DNA of 34,385 bases from Clostridia bacterium (GTDB lineage: Bacteria > Bacillota > Clostridia > TANB77 > UBA1234): the NCBI GenBank assembly GCA_017469465.1, contig JAFUGH010000040.1:1-34385 (forward strand), written 5' to 3'. Under the pieces are notes generated by a model, which saw nothing but the letters and a program-made list of their open reading frames with translations, was not told where the DNA came from and searched no databases. A program made the translations under genes and the position numbers. Below are positions 7,502 through 19,038 of the stretch, one piece after another (position 1 is the first letter of the stretch; every line of letters begins with the position of its first letter).

Positions 7502-9103
7502 TTATTTAACTTTATTAAGTGTAATATAAAAAGTTGTTCCTACACCTGTTTCACTCTTAAATTTCATATCACCATTGAATTTACCTTTAATTGTTGAATA
7601 GCACATATATAGCCCAAGTCCTGTTCCATCTTTTCCTTTTGTAGTTATCATTTCCTTAAATAACTTATCTTTAATGTGTTCCGGTATACCTCCAGCAAAA
7701 TCTTGTATAGAAATATACACATTTTGTTGATCCTCATTTAATGTCAAATTAATATCGCCTTCTTTATCGCCGTAGGCTTGCATTGCATTAGATATTAAAT
7801 TATCTAAAACTTGTACAATTGCACTTAGTTCACCATGAATTTCTGTATCTTCACTAATATTAAGTTGAATATTCAAGTTACACTTATACTTCATTAATTC
7901 TTCACGCATCAATATCTGTGTCCTTGCCAATAGTTCTTGTGCTGTAAAACTTCCAATCGTGTTTGCATTCATGGAAACAGCCTGTCCCTTGGCAGCATTA
8001 ATCACTTCCGTCATATAGCCCATATAATCTTTTGATTTTTCAATCCACTCTTTCATTTCTTTTGTAATATCTTCAAAATCTTCTTTGTTTACACTTGGAT
8101 TTCCAATAGATTCCTGATATTCATTTGCTAAGTTTTCCATAGCAACCAAATAACCAGAAACTGACATAATTGGTGTTTTTAAGTTATGGGCAATTCCTCC
8201 TATTAATTGACCAAGAGAAGATAATCGTTCATTTTCCACAAGAATATCCTGATTACGTTTAATTGTTTCCACGTATTGTTTTTCTTTATCTAGTATTTTG
8301 TTAAAATTAATTGTTAATTCTCCAATTTCATCACTAGATGTCACAGGCAATTTTTGATTATAATCAACTGATTCTCCACTTGCCAACCTCTTCATATATT
8401 CAGATACTCTTGTAATTGGTTTGGAAAAATCTCTTGCAAAAAATATTAGAAAGACAATAATTAACCCACTAATAAATACTACTGTAGCTAGAATATGTAT
8501 ATACCCTGTATGTGCACGAGCATAATACATTACTCCCACAGCATATGTTTCTCCCTCTACTGTTACTAATTCAAATGCACCTTGAATGGTTGAAGCATAG
8601 TAACCATAAGTATGATTAATATTGTTCCAAAACCAAGTATACGTTCTAAAGAAATCACTTATTTCTTCATTTGTGTCTTGATAGATAATTTTGTCTTTCG
8701 TAATAATGAAATAAGTATCATTCTCATATTCCTTTTTGATTTGATGAAGTTTTTCTTTTAACTCATCAATTGTTGTTGCTTCTTTTAAATTAGCATTGTT
8801 TAAATCAGTAGCATACTTATCAAAAAGAATATCACCCTTTTCTTCAATTTCAACCGCCGAGGTAATCAAATATACAAAAGTTCCCATTAATAAAACTAAC
8901 GGAAAGAACTGTAAAAACATTCTTGTTTTATAACTACTCATGCTATATTTGCCATCAAACATATCTTCATTTTTTAATTGTGTTAAAACTCTAGCAAATA
9001 AATTTTTTGAAAAAACATAAATTAATAATCCAATGGTAATAAAAATCATCAGTACTACAACAAATATATTAGTAGTCAAAATAGATTTGGTACCGTGTTG
9101 CAA
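7502..9103 (-). CDS. Membrane sensor histidine kinase
   Basis: This is a class I sensor kinase. It has hydrophobic helices at about residues 10-32 and 63-85, an extracytoplasmic sensor region of roughly 100 residues, another helix (about 200-222), a HAMP domain (FSKPITRVSEYMKRLASG), and a HisKA dimerisation domain with the phospho-acceptor in GGIAHNLKTP. The ATPase domain follows, with N box (NLISNAMQAYG), G1 (IQDFAGGIPEHI) and G2 (GKDGTGLGLYM). The frame opens with TTG, overlaps the upstream gene by 35 bases and has no good ribosome site. The two may thus be one gene split by a frameshift. No response regulator is nearby. It ends the NRPS operon. Confidence 0.85.
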   Translation of the reverse strand: MQHGTKSILTTNIFVVVLMIFITIGLLIYVFSKNLFARVLTQLKNEDMFDGKYSMSSYKTRMFLQFFPLVLLMGTFVYLITSAVEIEEKGDILFDKYATDLNNANLKEATTIDELKEKLHQIKKEYENDTYFIITKDKIIYQDTNEEISDFFRTYTWFWNNINHTYGYYASTIQGAFELVTVEGETYAVGVMYYARAHTGYIHILATVVFISGLIIVFLIFFARDFSKPITRVSEYMKRLASGESVDYNQKLPVTSSDEIGELTINFNKILDKEKQYVETIKRNQDILVENERLSSLGQLIGGIAHNLKTPIMSVSGYLVAMENLANEYQESIGNPSVNKEDFEDITKEMKEWIEKSKDYMGYMTEVINAAKGQAVSMNANTIGSFTAQELLARTQILMREELMKYKCNLNIQLNISEDTEIHGELSAIVQVLDNLISNAMQAYGDKEGDINLTLNEDQQNVYISIQDFAGGIPEHIKDKLFKEMITTKGKDGTGLGLYMCYSTIKGKFNGDMKFKSETGVGTTFYITLNKVK

Positions 9104-9503
9104 TTAATCCAATTGCAGCTGCTATTGGAGGCACAAAAGCATGTAAAATGTATAGCTTCGATGGAATTTTATGACAATTTATTTTTATCTTTTTAAGTTT
9201 AATTGCATCTTCTTGCGTTTTTATTTCTTTATTTACATATTGTTCCCAACCCTTTATTTTTCTCAGTTCATAAAGAAATAAAATATTGGAAATCAGCATT
9301 GCAAACAGAATAATGACTGCACATTGATTATCATATTTATATCCATCATCGATATGTCTTTCAAATTCTGTATTAATTGAATTAGGTGGATAAATTAAAA
9401 GTTTAGGAATCACACTACAAAAGATTACTGTAACAATTACAAATAAAACATTATAAAATAATAACGATTTTAATACCCTTTTTTTAAAACTCGTATTCTT
9501 CAT
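9069..9503 (-). CDS. Two-to-three-TM membrane protein or split kinase N terminus
   Basis: The 144-residue product has hydrophobic helices at about residues 13-35 and 60-80 and a third near the C terminus (LHAFVPPIAAAIGLIA), with a polar loop KIKGWEQYVNKEIKTQ between. The ATG at 9503 follows AAAGGGG. The C terminus runs out at a stop in the overlap with the kinase, whose frame continues with TKSILTTNIFVVVLM. Joined, the two would give one sensor kinase with about six N-terminal helices, so a frameshift near 9085-9103 is likely. Alternatively it is a separate, translationally coupled partner. It lies 47 bases after the acyl carrier protein gene. Confidence 0.6.
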   Translation of the reverse strand: MKNTSFKKRVLKSLLFYNVLFVIVTVIFCSVIPKLLIYPPNSINTEFERHIDDGYKYDNQCAVIILFAMLISNILFLYELRKIKGWEQYVNKEIKTQEDAIKLKKIKINCHKIPSKLYILHAFVPPIAAAIGLIATRYQIYFDY

Positions 9504-9550
9504 TTTATCTTTTGTCCCCTTTCAAAGGTTCAACTTCAGATTTACTAGGA

Positions 9551-9781
9551 TTATTCTCCTTTCTCTGCCTCTATATATTCCACCACATCTCGAACTGTTT
9601 GGAAAGAACTAATCTTCCTATCTGGAACTTCTAATTCAAATTCATCTTCTAATTCACATGCCAATTCAGTTACATCAAATGATGATAATTCTAAATCTTG
9701 TATGATATCACTATCAAGTGTTATCTCCTCTTTGCCAATTCCTGAATATTGGCTAATAATTTCAATTATTCTTTCTTCCAT
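9551..9781 (-). CDS. Stand-alone acyl carrier protein
   Basis: This 76-residue ACP-family protein has an acidic four-helix pattern and the phosphopantetheine site LELSSFDVTEL, where the second Ser (Ser34) aligns with the modified serine and the usual preceding Asp is replaced by Ser. I start it at the second ATG (9781) because AAAGGATG sits at proper distance from it; a start at 9790 would overlap that site. It lies 46 bases after the acyl ligase in the NRPS operon. The inferred role is to carry the activated fatty acyl chain to the NRPS condensation domain rather than to serve general fatty acid synthesis. Confidence 0.88.
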   Translation of the reverse strand: MEERIIEIISQYSGIGKEEITLDSDIIQDLELSSFDVTELACELEDEFELEVPDRKISSFQTVRDVVEYIEAEKGE

Positions 9782-9827
9782 TATTATCATCCTTTCATTT
9801 ATTTTTTAGTTGGAGCTCAATCGCTCT

Positions 9828-11450
9828 CTACTGTCTATTATAATTTCTTTTAATTTTCTTTGTTGTCGTCTTTTCAAATTCTGTGTCCCTTATTTCGATT
9901 GTATCAATCTTCTTATAGAATGGTAAGTCTTTATTAAACTCATCTACTATTTTTTGTACTGCTTCTTTTGCATTTTCATCATTTGGAATTAATTCAAAAT
10001 CAGGGAAAATTTCTGCTGCAATCTTTTTGTCTTTTTCAAAAACAACAACTTCTTTAATTCCGTCTTTCTTTTGAAGCTTTCCTTCTAATTCTTCTGGATA
10101 AATATTTTTACCATTATCTAATATAATAATGTTTTTCTTTCTACCAGTAATAAATAAGAAACCATCCTCATCAACATATCCAATGTCACCTGTATTAAAA
10201 TAACCATCCTCTGTCATTGCTTCTTTCGTTAATTCTGGATGTTTATAATATCCTTTCATGACGATGTCACCTTTGACTAGAATTTCACCTTCTTGCACAT
10301 TATCATCTTGTTTCAATATTTTTACTTCTACTCCATTTAATACAGGTCCAACACTTCCATCCCTATAATAGCCATTTCTATTAACTGATACAACTGGTGA
10401 ACATTCTGTAATACCATAGCCATTAAATACATCAATTCCAAAGCTTCTGAAATCTGCAACATAGGATGGCTCTAATGATGCACCACCACTAATGATTAAA
10501 TTCAAATTGCCACCAAGACCTTCAATAATTTGTTTAAATACCTTTGGTCTAATATCTATCTTCAACTTTAATAAAAAGTTGCTTATTTTTATCATGTTTC
10601 TCACTAATTTTTCTTTACCACTTGCTCTAATTGTTTTCCAAATTTTATTATAAAATGCTTCAACCAACATTGGTACCACAATCATAGTGCTTGGTTTATA
10701 TTTTTTAAACAGTTCATCAATCTTTTTTAAACTGCTTGGAATGCACACAGCATAGCCACACGTTAGTCCAAATAAAATGTGTGCTGTTAGTGCAAAGGTA
10801 TGATGCAAAGGTAACACTAAAATCGAATCACCTGTTAGCATAAAATGTTTTTGACATCCAATCGTATCAATTGCCAATCCTTTATGTGTCAACATTACTC
10901 CCTTTGGTTTGCTCGTTGTTCCAGATGTATAAATGATAGAAGCAATTTGCTCTGGCGAAACATCTGGTAATTTCACTTTGGTATTTTTTCCTTTTGCAAT
11001 ATATTTTTCAATTTCACTAATATTAATAATTTGCAATTCTGGGAATGCCTGTTTTAATGGCTCAGCATAGTCATTATATTGGTCTGATAAAAATAGTAAT
11101 TTCACATCTGCCTCTTCAATAATAGACTGAATATCTACCATTTGCAAATCTTTGTCAATTGGTACAACAGTGTTATTGCTACAAGATATTGCCATGTAGC
11201 TAACAACCCAATGATAAGAGTTTTCACCTAAAATGCTAATTTTATCATTATTATATTTCATTTGTGCAATACTTTTTGCTAAATTTTGAACATCATTATA
11301 AAATGCCTGGTATGTTTTTTCAACATCCTTTTTATTTACGGTATACTTAAATGCTATTTTGCTACCATGTTTATTCGTAATATATTTTAAATAATGTGGT
11401 ATATTGTCATAATTTCCTGCCTCATGGTATGCGTATTTCTTATTTTCCAT
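9828..11450 (-). CDS. AMP-forming fatty acyl ligase
   Basis: This 540-residue ANL-superfamily enzyme activates a carboxylic acid as acyl-AMP and passes it to CoA or a carrier protein. Core motifs are visible: A3 (YTSGTTSKPKG), A5 (NGYGITECSPVV), A7 (YFNTGDIGYVDEDG) and A8 (ITGRKKNIIIL), with a C-terminal catalytic Lys in KTTTKKIKRN. The best general match is a long-chain fatty acid ligase. The adjacent stand-alone ACP and the starter-type condensation domain suggest acyl-ACP loading, though CoA as acceptor is not excluded. The ATG has AAGGAGG upstream. It lies 30 bases after the NRPS gene in the same direction. Confidence 0.9.
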   Translation of the reverse strand: MENKKYAYHEAGNYDNIPHYLKYITNKHGSKIAFKYTVNKKDVEKTYQAFYNDVQNLAKSIAQMKYNNDKISILGENSYHWVVSYMAISCSNNTVVPIDKDLQMVDIQSIIEEADVKLLFLSDQYNDYAEPLKQAFPELQIINISEIEKYIAKGKNTKVKLPDVSPEQIASIIYTSGTTSKPKGVMLTHKGLAIDTIGCQKHFMLTGDSILVLPLHHTFALTAHILFGLTCGYAVCIPSSLKKIDELFKKYKPSTMIVVPMLVEAFYNKIWKTIRASGKEKLVRNMIKISNFLLKLKIDIRPKVFKQIIEGLGGNLNLIISGGASLEPSYVADFRSFGIDVFNGYGITECSPVVSVNRNGYYRDGSVGPVLNGVEVKILKQDDNVQEGEILVKGDIVMKGYYKHPELTKEAMTEDGYFNTGDIGYVDEDGFLFITGRKKNIIILDNGKNIYPEELEGKLQKKDGIKEVVVFEKDKKIAAEIFPDFELIPNDENAKEAVQKIVDEFNKDLPFYKKIDTIEIRDTEFEKTTTKKIKRNYNRQ

Positions 11451-11480
11451 TTGTGCCTCCTTCTCTCATGAGTATTACAC

Positions 11481-14400
11481 TCATTTTTCACTTATTAATT
11501 TTTTGATGCCTATAGCATACTTATCATCTAATTCGCTCCAATTAAATCCAATGCTATTTAAAAAGGTATTTGTTTCGTCACTTCTAAATGAAACTATTGT
11601 TTGGGTTGGATTATTAATAATACTTGATATATACATTAGTACAAAATTAGCTTCATGATTTTTTTCACTATCTGCCCTTAGTATTTTTGCAAATTCTTTT
11701 AATGTAACAATATCAGGAATTGTCATAGCTTTTATATATTTTACCATATCTAAACTATGATTGCTGTATAAATGATAAATTTTATTTTCTTTTACATCCA
11801 TCAATTTCACAATGGCTCTTGCACACTCATCAACAGGAGCCATAGATAAATCTTCATTTACTAGTTCTAACGGAATTTTATTATAATGAAGCATCATCTT
11901 CGTAATAATGTATAAATCATTTACTTGGTAATTCTCCTGAAATTTCAAATCTTCTACTCTCCAAGTTAAATTAGCAATTCTATAAATGGAAGCATTTATT
12001 TTATTGTCACGAATTGTTTTTATTACTTCTTTTTCTGCCAAATATTTACTATGTACATATACATTTTCTTTATATAGTTGCCCAATATATAATTCTTTTT
12101 CCGTGAATTCTGGGCTTTCTTGTGTTTGCTTCGTTAAAATATCACCTGAAACACTCATAGTAGAAATATAATGTAATTTTGCATGTGCTTCCTCCGTGAA
12201 TCGAATTACGTGACACGTTCCATCATAATTTACTGATTTTGATATGTCCCATGGACAAAAGAAAGATACATTTGCTGCAGAGTGAATAACGTCACTGCAA
12301 TTAATTTTTATTTCATTTGCTAAATTGTTTTCAAATCCAAGATTCTCTTTGGTAATATCTCCCTCTACTATGATAATTCGTGGATTATCAATACTCAAGT
12401 CAGTAAAATTATCAATAAATCTTTCAAATTTTTCTCTACTTCTTACGACACAATAAATATTTTTTGTGGTATTCTTGATAATTTCTCGAATAAGATGAAT
12501 TCCCAAAAAACTTGTTGCACCCGTTAATAAAATAGAATTTGCCTCTTTCATTGGTAATAAATGATTTTGAATATCACTAACATCTTGATAATACTTTTTA
12601 TCTTCTTCATAATCTTCTAATGTAACATTCTTTCTTTGTAATAACTCTGCTATCTCTGAAATAGTATGGCACTCATAAAAGTCTTTTACTTTTAGTTCAT
12701 AATCATACATAGACAATTTTGTTATAATGGAAATGACTCCCAAAGATGTTAAGCCAATATCAAATAAATCTGTTTCAACACTTACTTGTTCTATTTTTAA
12801 AGTTTCTTGTACACATTTTTGTACTATTTCTTCCACTTCATTTTTTGGTGAAACATATTCTTTTTCTTTTTTACTCACGTATGGAATTGGTAGTACTTTT
12901 CTATCTGCTTTTCCATTTGCATTTGTCGGAATTTTATCTAACTTCATATAATAATTTGGCACCATATAGTTAGGTAACTCATTACCTATAAATGCTTTTA
13001 ATTTATCAATATCGATTTCTTTGCTGGCAGTATAATATGCACAAATGTCTTTATCTCCATTAATCTCAAAACTATTTACTACACATTGCTTCACTCCATC
13101 ATATTTAAGTATTGCATTTTCAATGTCCCCAAGTTCAATTCTTAGTCCCCTAATTTTCACTTGAAAATCTGTTCTGCCTAAGTATTCTATGTTTCCATCT
13201 GGTAGCCACATTGCAAGGTCACCAGTTTTATACATTGTACTAAAATCATAGTATAAATTAGGAACAAACTTTTCATTGGTTAATTCTTCTCTATTTAAAT
13301 ATCCTTTTCCAACGAGAACGCCGCTGATATATAGTTCTCCTACTGTTCCTATTGGCAATAACTTTTTATTTTTATCTAAAACTAAAAGTTGCGTATTATC
13401 AATTGGTTTTCCAATTGGAATGCTTTTGGGAATATTATTTTTATCACAATCATAGTAAGATACATCTACGGTACACTCCGTTGGGCCATATAAGTTATGA
13501 AGTGTTGTGCCATTTTCGCCAAGCAATTGATAAAATCTTCTTACATGCTCTACTTGCAATGCTTCTCCACTTGCAAAAACATACTTCAAGCTTTTTAGTT
13601 TCATTACTTCATTTGGATTTACTTCTAAATACTCCAAAAAAGCATTTAACATAGATGGAACAAAATGTATGTGTGTTACATTTCCTTTATTAATGCAATC
13701 TATAATTTCAGATGGATCCTTATGACCTTCTGGAATCAATATTTGTAATGTTCCATCATACATACTCCACCAAAACAATTCCCAAACAGAAACATCAAAA
13801 GTATACGGAGTTTTTTGTAAAATAATATCCCCTTCATTTAAAGGATATTTATCATGCATCCATTTAATTCTATTAATTACACTATGATGATATACTTGTG
13901 CTCCTTTTGGCTTTCCTGTAGAGCCTGATGTATAGATGACATACGCTATATCTGTAGGTACGGCAGTTGTTATTAAGTTGGTATTGTCATATTTGTCATA
14001 ATCAAATGTATTTAAATCAATGGCTTGTACTGTATCATGAAATTTATTCACAAACTTATTTTGTGTTAATACCATTTGTGCATTGCTGTCTTCAAGCATA
14101 AAATGAATTCTATCCATTGGGAAATTTACGTCCATTGGCATATATACATTTCCGGACTTTATGATAGCATATATTGCAATTAACATTTCAAATGAGCGCT
14201 CTGTCATAACTCCGATGATAGCATTTCTTCGCTTTTCATTTTTCATAATAAAATGAGCTAAGCTATTTGCCTTTTCATTGAATTCTTGATACGTCATTTC
14301 TGCACCTTCAAATCGAAGTGCAACTTTTTGTGGATTCTTCTTTGCATTTTCTTCTACATAATAATTCAAGCACCTATCATTAGGATATGGCTTTAATGTA

Positions 14401-15719
14401 TCATTAAAATCAACTAAGATTTGTTCTTTTTCTTCAAATGTGACAATTTCAATATCTTTACATTTTAAATTTGGACTCACTATCACTTGATTAACCATAT
14501 GGATAAATCTAAGATAGATTTGGTTAATCTCTTCATCAGTAAAACAATTTAGTCGATAATCAAAGTCAAATGTTAAACATCCATCATTATTTCTATCAGA
14601 GATGTTAAGCATAAAGCCCAAATCAGATGTTCCATTAAATATCCATTGTGTTTCCGCTTTTTCACTTGCCTCTTCTGATAACTGTCCATTTTGATAAGAT
14701 ACCATAATATCATAAAGTTCCACATCTCTCCCATGTTTTTCTCTTATATTGTTTATTATTTGAGAAAGTGGGTATTTTTGATGTCGATATACTTCATAGT
14801 GTTCTGCTAATACTTTTTGACATAATGCTTCAAATGTTTCATTATAATCAATGTTAATAGTAAGTGGTAAAATATTATTATACATTCCAATTGTATTTTT
14901 TTCTTCCACTCCACTTCTATTAATAACCAATGAACAAAGTGTTACGTCATCTGCATTATTAATTCTAGCAGCATACAATGCTGTTACCGCTTCTAATAAA
15001 ATAGCAGAAGAAATATTATTTTTTTCACAATATTGATTAATTGCCTCTGTTTCTTTTATTGGAATAGAATAAGAACTTCTTTTAGCTTTTACATCATGGT
15101 CCGCTTTTTTGTTTGGAGATAATGTAACAAAGCTTGGCTTTTTTTCATATTTTGCTTTCCAAAACTCTGCGTCTTTTTCATATCGTTTGCTTTCTAAATA
15201 TTCTTGTTCTTTTTCGATATATTTATCATATTGTGGCACTTCTTCCTTAGGCATTTTCAACATATATGTTGTTTTATAATAATACTCCACAATTTTTTGT
15301 CCTGTAAGCAATGTTCCCCATGCATCACAAATAATATGATGTAGTTTTAAATATACTGCTGTTTTATCATCAATCTTTACAATTTTAAAATCATACATCT
15401 TACTATTAATATCAAAAGTTTCTGCTGTCCAAGTTTCCATCACAAATCGATATTCTTTTTTTGTCAAATTAACAATTTCAAATTTTTCGTATGTGTAATC
15501 GGATATTTCTTGATAAGGAATGTTATTTTTTAAGTTCACTCTTGCACGTAATAAATCATTGTTTTCTATCACTTTATTAATTGCTTTTTCTAATGTACTA
15601 ATATTAATGCTATCTTCCTTAAAAATAACTAATCCGCCAATATTACACATGCTTGTACCATCAAAAAATTGCTCTGTTTCATACATATTTTTTTGTGGCA
15701 AGGTTAATTTCTTTTCCAT
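11481..15719 (-). CDS. Single-module NRPS, C-A-T-R, serine-type pocket
   Basis: The 1412-residue protein is ordered as follows: condensation domain (about 1-430; HHIICDA at 127-133, a variant of HHxxxDG), adenylation domain (about 445-960; A3 YTSGSTGKPKG near 592, A5 NLYGPTECT, A10 NGKADRK), carrier domain (GLTSLGV, Ser near 991), and a thioester-reductase domain (NAD(P) motif TGATSFLG near 1064, catalytic YVHSK near 1222). Aligned by eye to GrsA, the ten pocket residues read D-V-W-H-F-S-L-V-D-K, the serine code of EntF. With the acyl ligase and ACP downstream, the predicted product is an N-acyl-serinal, or N-acyl-serinol if reduced twice. There is no dedicated phosphopantetheinyl transferase in the window. 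Confidence 0.92.
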   Translation of the reverse strand: MEKKLTLPQKNMYETEQFFDGTSMCNIGGLVIFKEDSINISTLEKAINKVIENNDLLRARVNLKNNIPYQEISDYTYEKFEIVNLTKKEYRFVMETWTAETFDINSKMYDFKIVKIDDKTAVYLKLHHIICDAWGTLLTGQKIVEYYYKTTYMLKMPKEEVPQYDKYIEKEQEYLESKRYEKDAEFWKAKYEKKPSFVTLSPNKKADHDVKAKRSSYSIPIKETEAINQYCEKNNISSAILLEAVTALYAARINNADDVTLCSLVINRSGVEEKNTIGMYNNILPLTINIDYNETFEALCQKVLAEHYEVYRHQKYPLSQIINNIREKHGRDVELYDIMVSYQNGQLSEEASEKAETQWIFNGTSDLGFMLNISDRNNDGCLTFDFDYRLNCFTDEEINQIYLRFIHMVNQVIVSPNLKCKDIEIVTFEEKEQILVDFNDTLKPYPNDRCLNYYVEENAKKNPQKVALRFEGAEMTYQEFNEKANSLAHFIMKNEKRRNAIIGVMTERSFEMLIAIYAIIKSGNVYMPMDVNFPMDRIHFMLEDSNAQMVLTQNKFVNKFHDTVQAIDLNTFDYDKYDNTNLITTAVPTDIAYVIYTSGSTGKPKGAQVYHHSVINRIKWMHDKYPLNEGDIILQKTPYTFDVSVWELFWWSMYDGTLQILIPEGHKDPSEIIDCINKGNVTHIHFVPSMLNAFLEYLEVNPNEVMKLKSLKYVFASGEALQVEHVRRFYQLLGENGTTLHNLYGPTECTVDVSYYDCDKNNIPKSIPIGKPIDNTQLLVLDKNKKLLPIGTVGELYISGVLVGKGYLNREELTNEKFVPNLYYDFSTMYKTGDLAMWLPDGNIEYLGRTDFQVKIRGLRIELGDIENAILKYDGVKQCVVNSFEINGDKDICAYYTASKEIDIDKLKAFIGNELPNYMVPNYYMKLDKIPTNANGKADRKVLPIPYVSKKEKEYVSPKNEVEEIVQKCVQETLKIEQVSVETDLFDIGLTSLGVISIITKLSMYDYELKVKDFYECHTISEIAELLQRKNVTLEDYEEDKKYYQDVSDIQNHLLPMKEANSILLTGATSFLGIHLIREIIKNTTKNIYCVVRSREKFERFIDNFTDLSIDNPRIIIVEGDITKENLGFENNLANEIKINCSDVIHSAANVSFFCPWDISKSVNYDGTCHVIRFTEEAHAKLHYISTMSVSGDILTKQTQESPEFTEKELYIGQLYKENVYVHSKYLAEKEVIKTIRDNKINASIYRIANLTWRVEDLKFQENYQVNDLYIITKMMLHYNKIPLELVNEDLSMAPVDECARAIVKLMDVKENKIYHLYSNHSLDMVKYIKAMTIPDIVTLKEFAKILRADSEKNHEANFVLMYISSIINNPTQTIVSFRSDETNTFLNSIGFNWSELDDKYAIGIKKLISEK

Positions 15720-15749
15720 CCTCTATCACCTTCTCACATTTATACGTAA

Positions 15750-15778
15750 ATAGTATCATAATGAAGTTTTAATAGCAA
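15750..15778 (-). promoter_or_regulatory. Possible promoter of the NRPS operon
   Basis: TTGCTA (15778-15773), a 17-bp spacer and TACTAT (15755-15750) read on the minus strand in the 92-base gap after ligA. Each box matches 4 of 6 consensus bases. No terminator for ligA is obvious, so read-through from ligA is possible. Confidence 0.4.
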
Positions 15779-15811
15779 GTTTTTGTCGATAAGATAACAT
15801 AAATCGAGAAA

Positions 15812-17830
<2,019 letters not shown>

Positions 17831-17882
17831 TTATCACATTTAAATTGAATATAAAACAAGTTTTCTTTAAGATTCGTAAAAG

Positions 17883-17935
17883 AAAAAGAGGACATCCCCA
17901 TTATACGAATTTCAGGACATCCTCTTTTTTCATTT
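17883..17935 (-). terminator. Terminator of the two-TM protein gene
   Basis: On the minus strand AAAGAGGA-TG-TCC and GGA-TG-TCCTCTTTTTCTTTT form a hairpin with a two-base internal mismatch, a 17-base loop and a T-tract. It follows the stop at 17955. Confidence 0.6.
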
Positions 17936-17954
17936 AGAACACTATTTAAAAACT

Positions 17955-18605
17955 TTAGGAAATGATTTTTTCTTCAAAAGCACGATACCATTGATTTATT
18001 TTTTCACATATTTCAGGAGAATTGGCGAACAACCTCAAGAAATCATCTTTATATTGTTTCTGCTGTTCTTTTAAATTAGCCATCTCCTCTTCAGAAGGAG
18101 TATTGGCTAGCAAATTATCATACGCATATTCATTCAACGTTTTCCACATAAAGAAATGCAACTCACATATCAAATCAAATCGACTTTTCTCAAGTCTAGT
18201 AAGTGATTCATCCGTTGCTATCGTTTCATTAACATTATGATGAATTGAAAAATCATCTTCTAACAACTGGTACAAATTATTTAAAGATACATCAACAAAT
18301 TCTTTTGTTTTTCCAGGTATTTGATAACTTTTTCGTGTAAGAAGATGCAACAAAAGACTGTTTACTAACAATACAGCATAAAGTATGAAATTAAAAAAAA
18401 TACACAGTATTATAAAGCTATACAGCTTATATGAATTATTATTCATATAAGTTCCAGAATATATAAGACCTGCTATTGCTGTTGTAAATACAAATGCTAT
18501 AATAAGTTTTTTTAGTAAGTTCATCCGTTCTACTAGTTGATAATATTTTGTAACATTATACGTCTCTTCTTCCACAGTGGGAAAAAAATGAAAATAATCT
18601 TTCAT
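17955..18605 (-). CDS. Two-TM protein of unknown function
   Basis: The 216-residue protein has a short cytoplasmic-looking N terminus, two hydrophobic helices (about residues 31-52 and 62-88) and a long acidic helical C-terminal part (about 100-216) with charged, coiled-coil-like stretches (EEEMANLKEQQKQYKDDF). The general plan resembles SLATT-type two-TM proteins, but I see no diagnostic motif and do not assign it. The ATG is preceded by GGAGGAA. It has its own strong promoter and terminator, so it is transcribed alone. No effector gene is adjacent. Confidence 0.7.
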   Translation of the reverse strand: MKDYFHFFPTVEEETYNVTKYYQLVERMNLLKKLIIAFVFTTAIAGLIYSGTYMNNNSYKLYSFIILCIFFNFILYAVLLVNSLLLHLLTRKSYQIPGKTKEFVDVSLNNLYQLLEDDFSIHHNVNETIATDESLTRLEKSRFDLICELHFFMWKTLNEYAYDNLLANTPSEEEMANLKEQQKQYKDDFLRLFANSPEICEKINQWYRAFEEKIIS

Positions 18606-18663
18606 ATTTTATATTCCTCCTCAATTATTGAATTGGTATAGAAATGAATCATCAATAAGAAGG

Positions 18664-18692
18664 ATTATATCATATTTCATTACGCATGTAAA
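18664..18692 (-). promoter_or_regulatory. Promoter of the two-TM protein gene
   Basis: TTTACA (18692-18687), a 17-bp spacer and consensus TATAAT (18669-18664) read on the minus strand, about 60 bases before the ATG. Confidence 0.75.
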
Positions 18693-18723
18693 GTTTTATG
18701 TAAAGTTTCGTCCTTATACCAAC

Positions 18724-18750
18724 AAAAAAACCGCCTCTTCGAGACAGTTT
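18724..18750 (-). terminator. Terminator of the tRNA transcript
   Basis: On the minus strand AAACTGTCTC-GAA-GAGGCGGTTT forms a 10-bp stem (with G-U pairs) followed by a run of T. It lies just after tRNA-Cys. Confidence 0.8.
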
Positions 18751-18756
18751 ATATTT

Positions 18757-18830
18757 TGGAGGCGCCAATCAGATTTGAACTGATGATCAGGCTTTTGCAG
18801 AGCCGTGCCTTACCACTTGGCTATGGCGCC
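18757..18830 (-). tRNA. tRNA-Cys (GCA)
   Basis: The 74-base cloverleaf has acceptor stem GGCGCCA/TGGCGCC, D-arm GCC...GGC, anticodon loop CTGCAAA giving GCA, T-arm ATCAG-TTCAAAT-CTGAT, discriminator U as expected for Cys, and an encoded CCA. The 27-43 pair is a C-U mismatch. Confidence 0.95.
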
Positions 18831-18891
18831 ATAATACATGAATATGCAGAAGTACTTTAAATAATTACCATTTTCAGTAATTATTACAAAT

Positions 18892-18974
18892 TGGTGCCCA
18901 AGGCGGGACTTGAACCCGCACGGTTTCCCGCACGATTTTGAGTCGTGTGCGTCTGCCAATTCCGCCACTCGGGC
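18892..18974 (-). tRNA. tRNA-Leu (CAA)
   Basis: The 83-base tRNA has the long variable arm expected for Leu. The acceptor stem is GCCCGAG/CTTGGGC, the anticodon stem CACGA/TCGTG encloses loop CTCAAAA (anticodon CAA, reading UUG), the T-arm has GGTTCAAGTCC, the discriminator is A, and CCA is encoded. It is the first gene of a two-tRNA transcript with tRNA-Cys. The 61-base gap contains a small AT-rich hairpin. Confidence 0.95.
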
Positions 18975-18993
18975 AACTCAACGTTACTTAGTT

Positions 18994-19022
18994 ATTATAG
19001 CTTAAAAATTAATATAATACAA
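18994..19022 (-). promoter_or_regulatory. Promoter of the tRNA-Leu/tRNA-Cys unit
   Basis: TTGTAT (19022-19017), a 17-bp spacer and consensus TATAAT (18999-18994) read on the minus strand, about 20 bases before tRNA-Leu. Confidence 0.8.
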
Positions 19023-19038
19023 GAGTTTTTTTATTTTT

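Noticed and set aside
17955..18605. SLATT-type defence effector
   Set aside because: Only the two-helix topology suggests this; there is no diagnostic motif and no partner nuclease or nucleotidyltransferase nearby.
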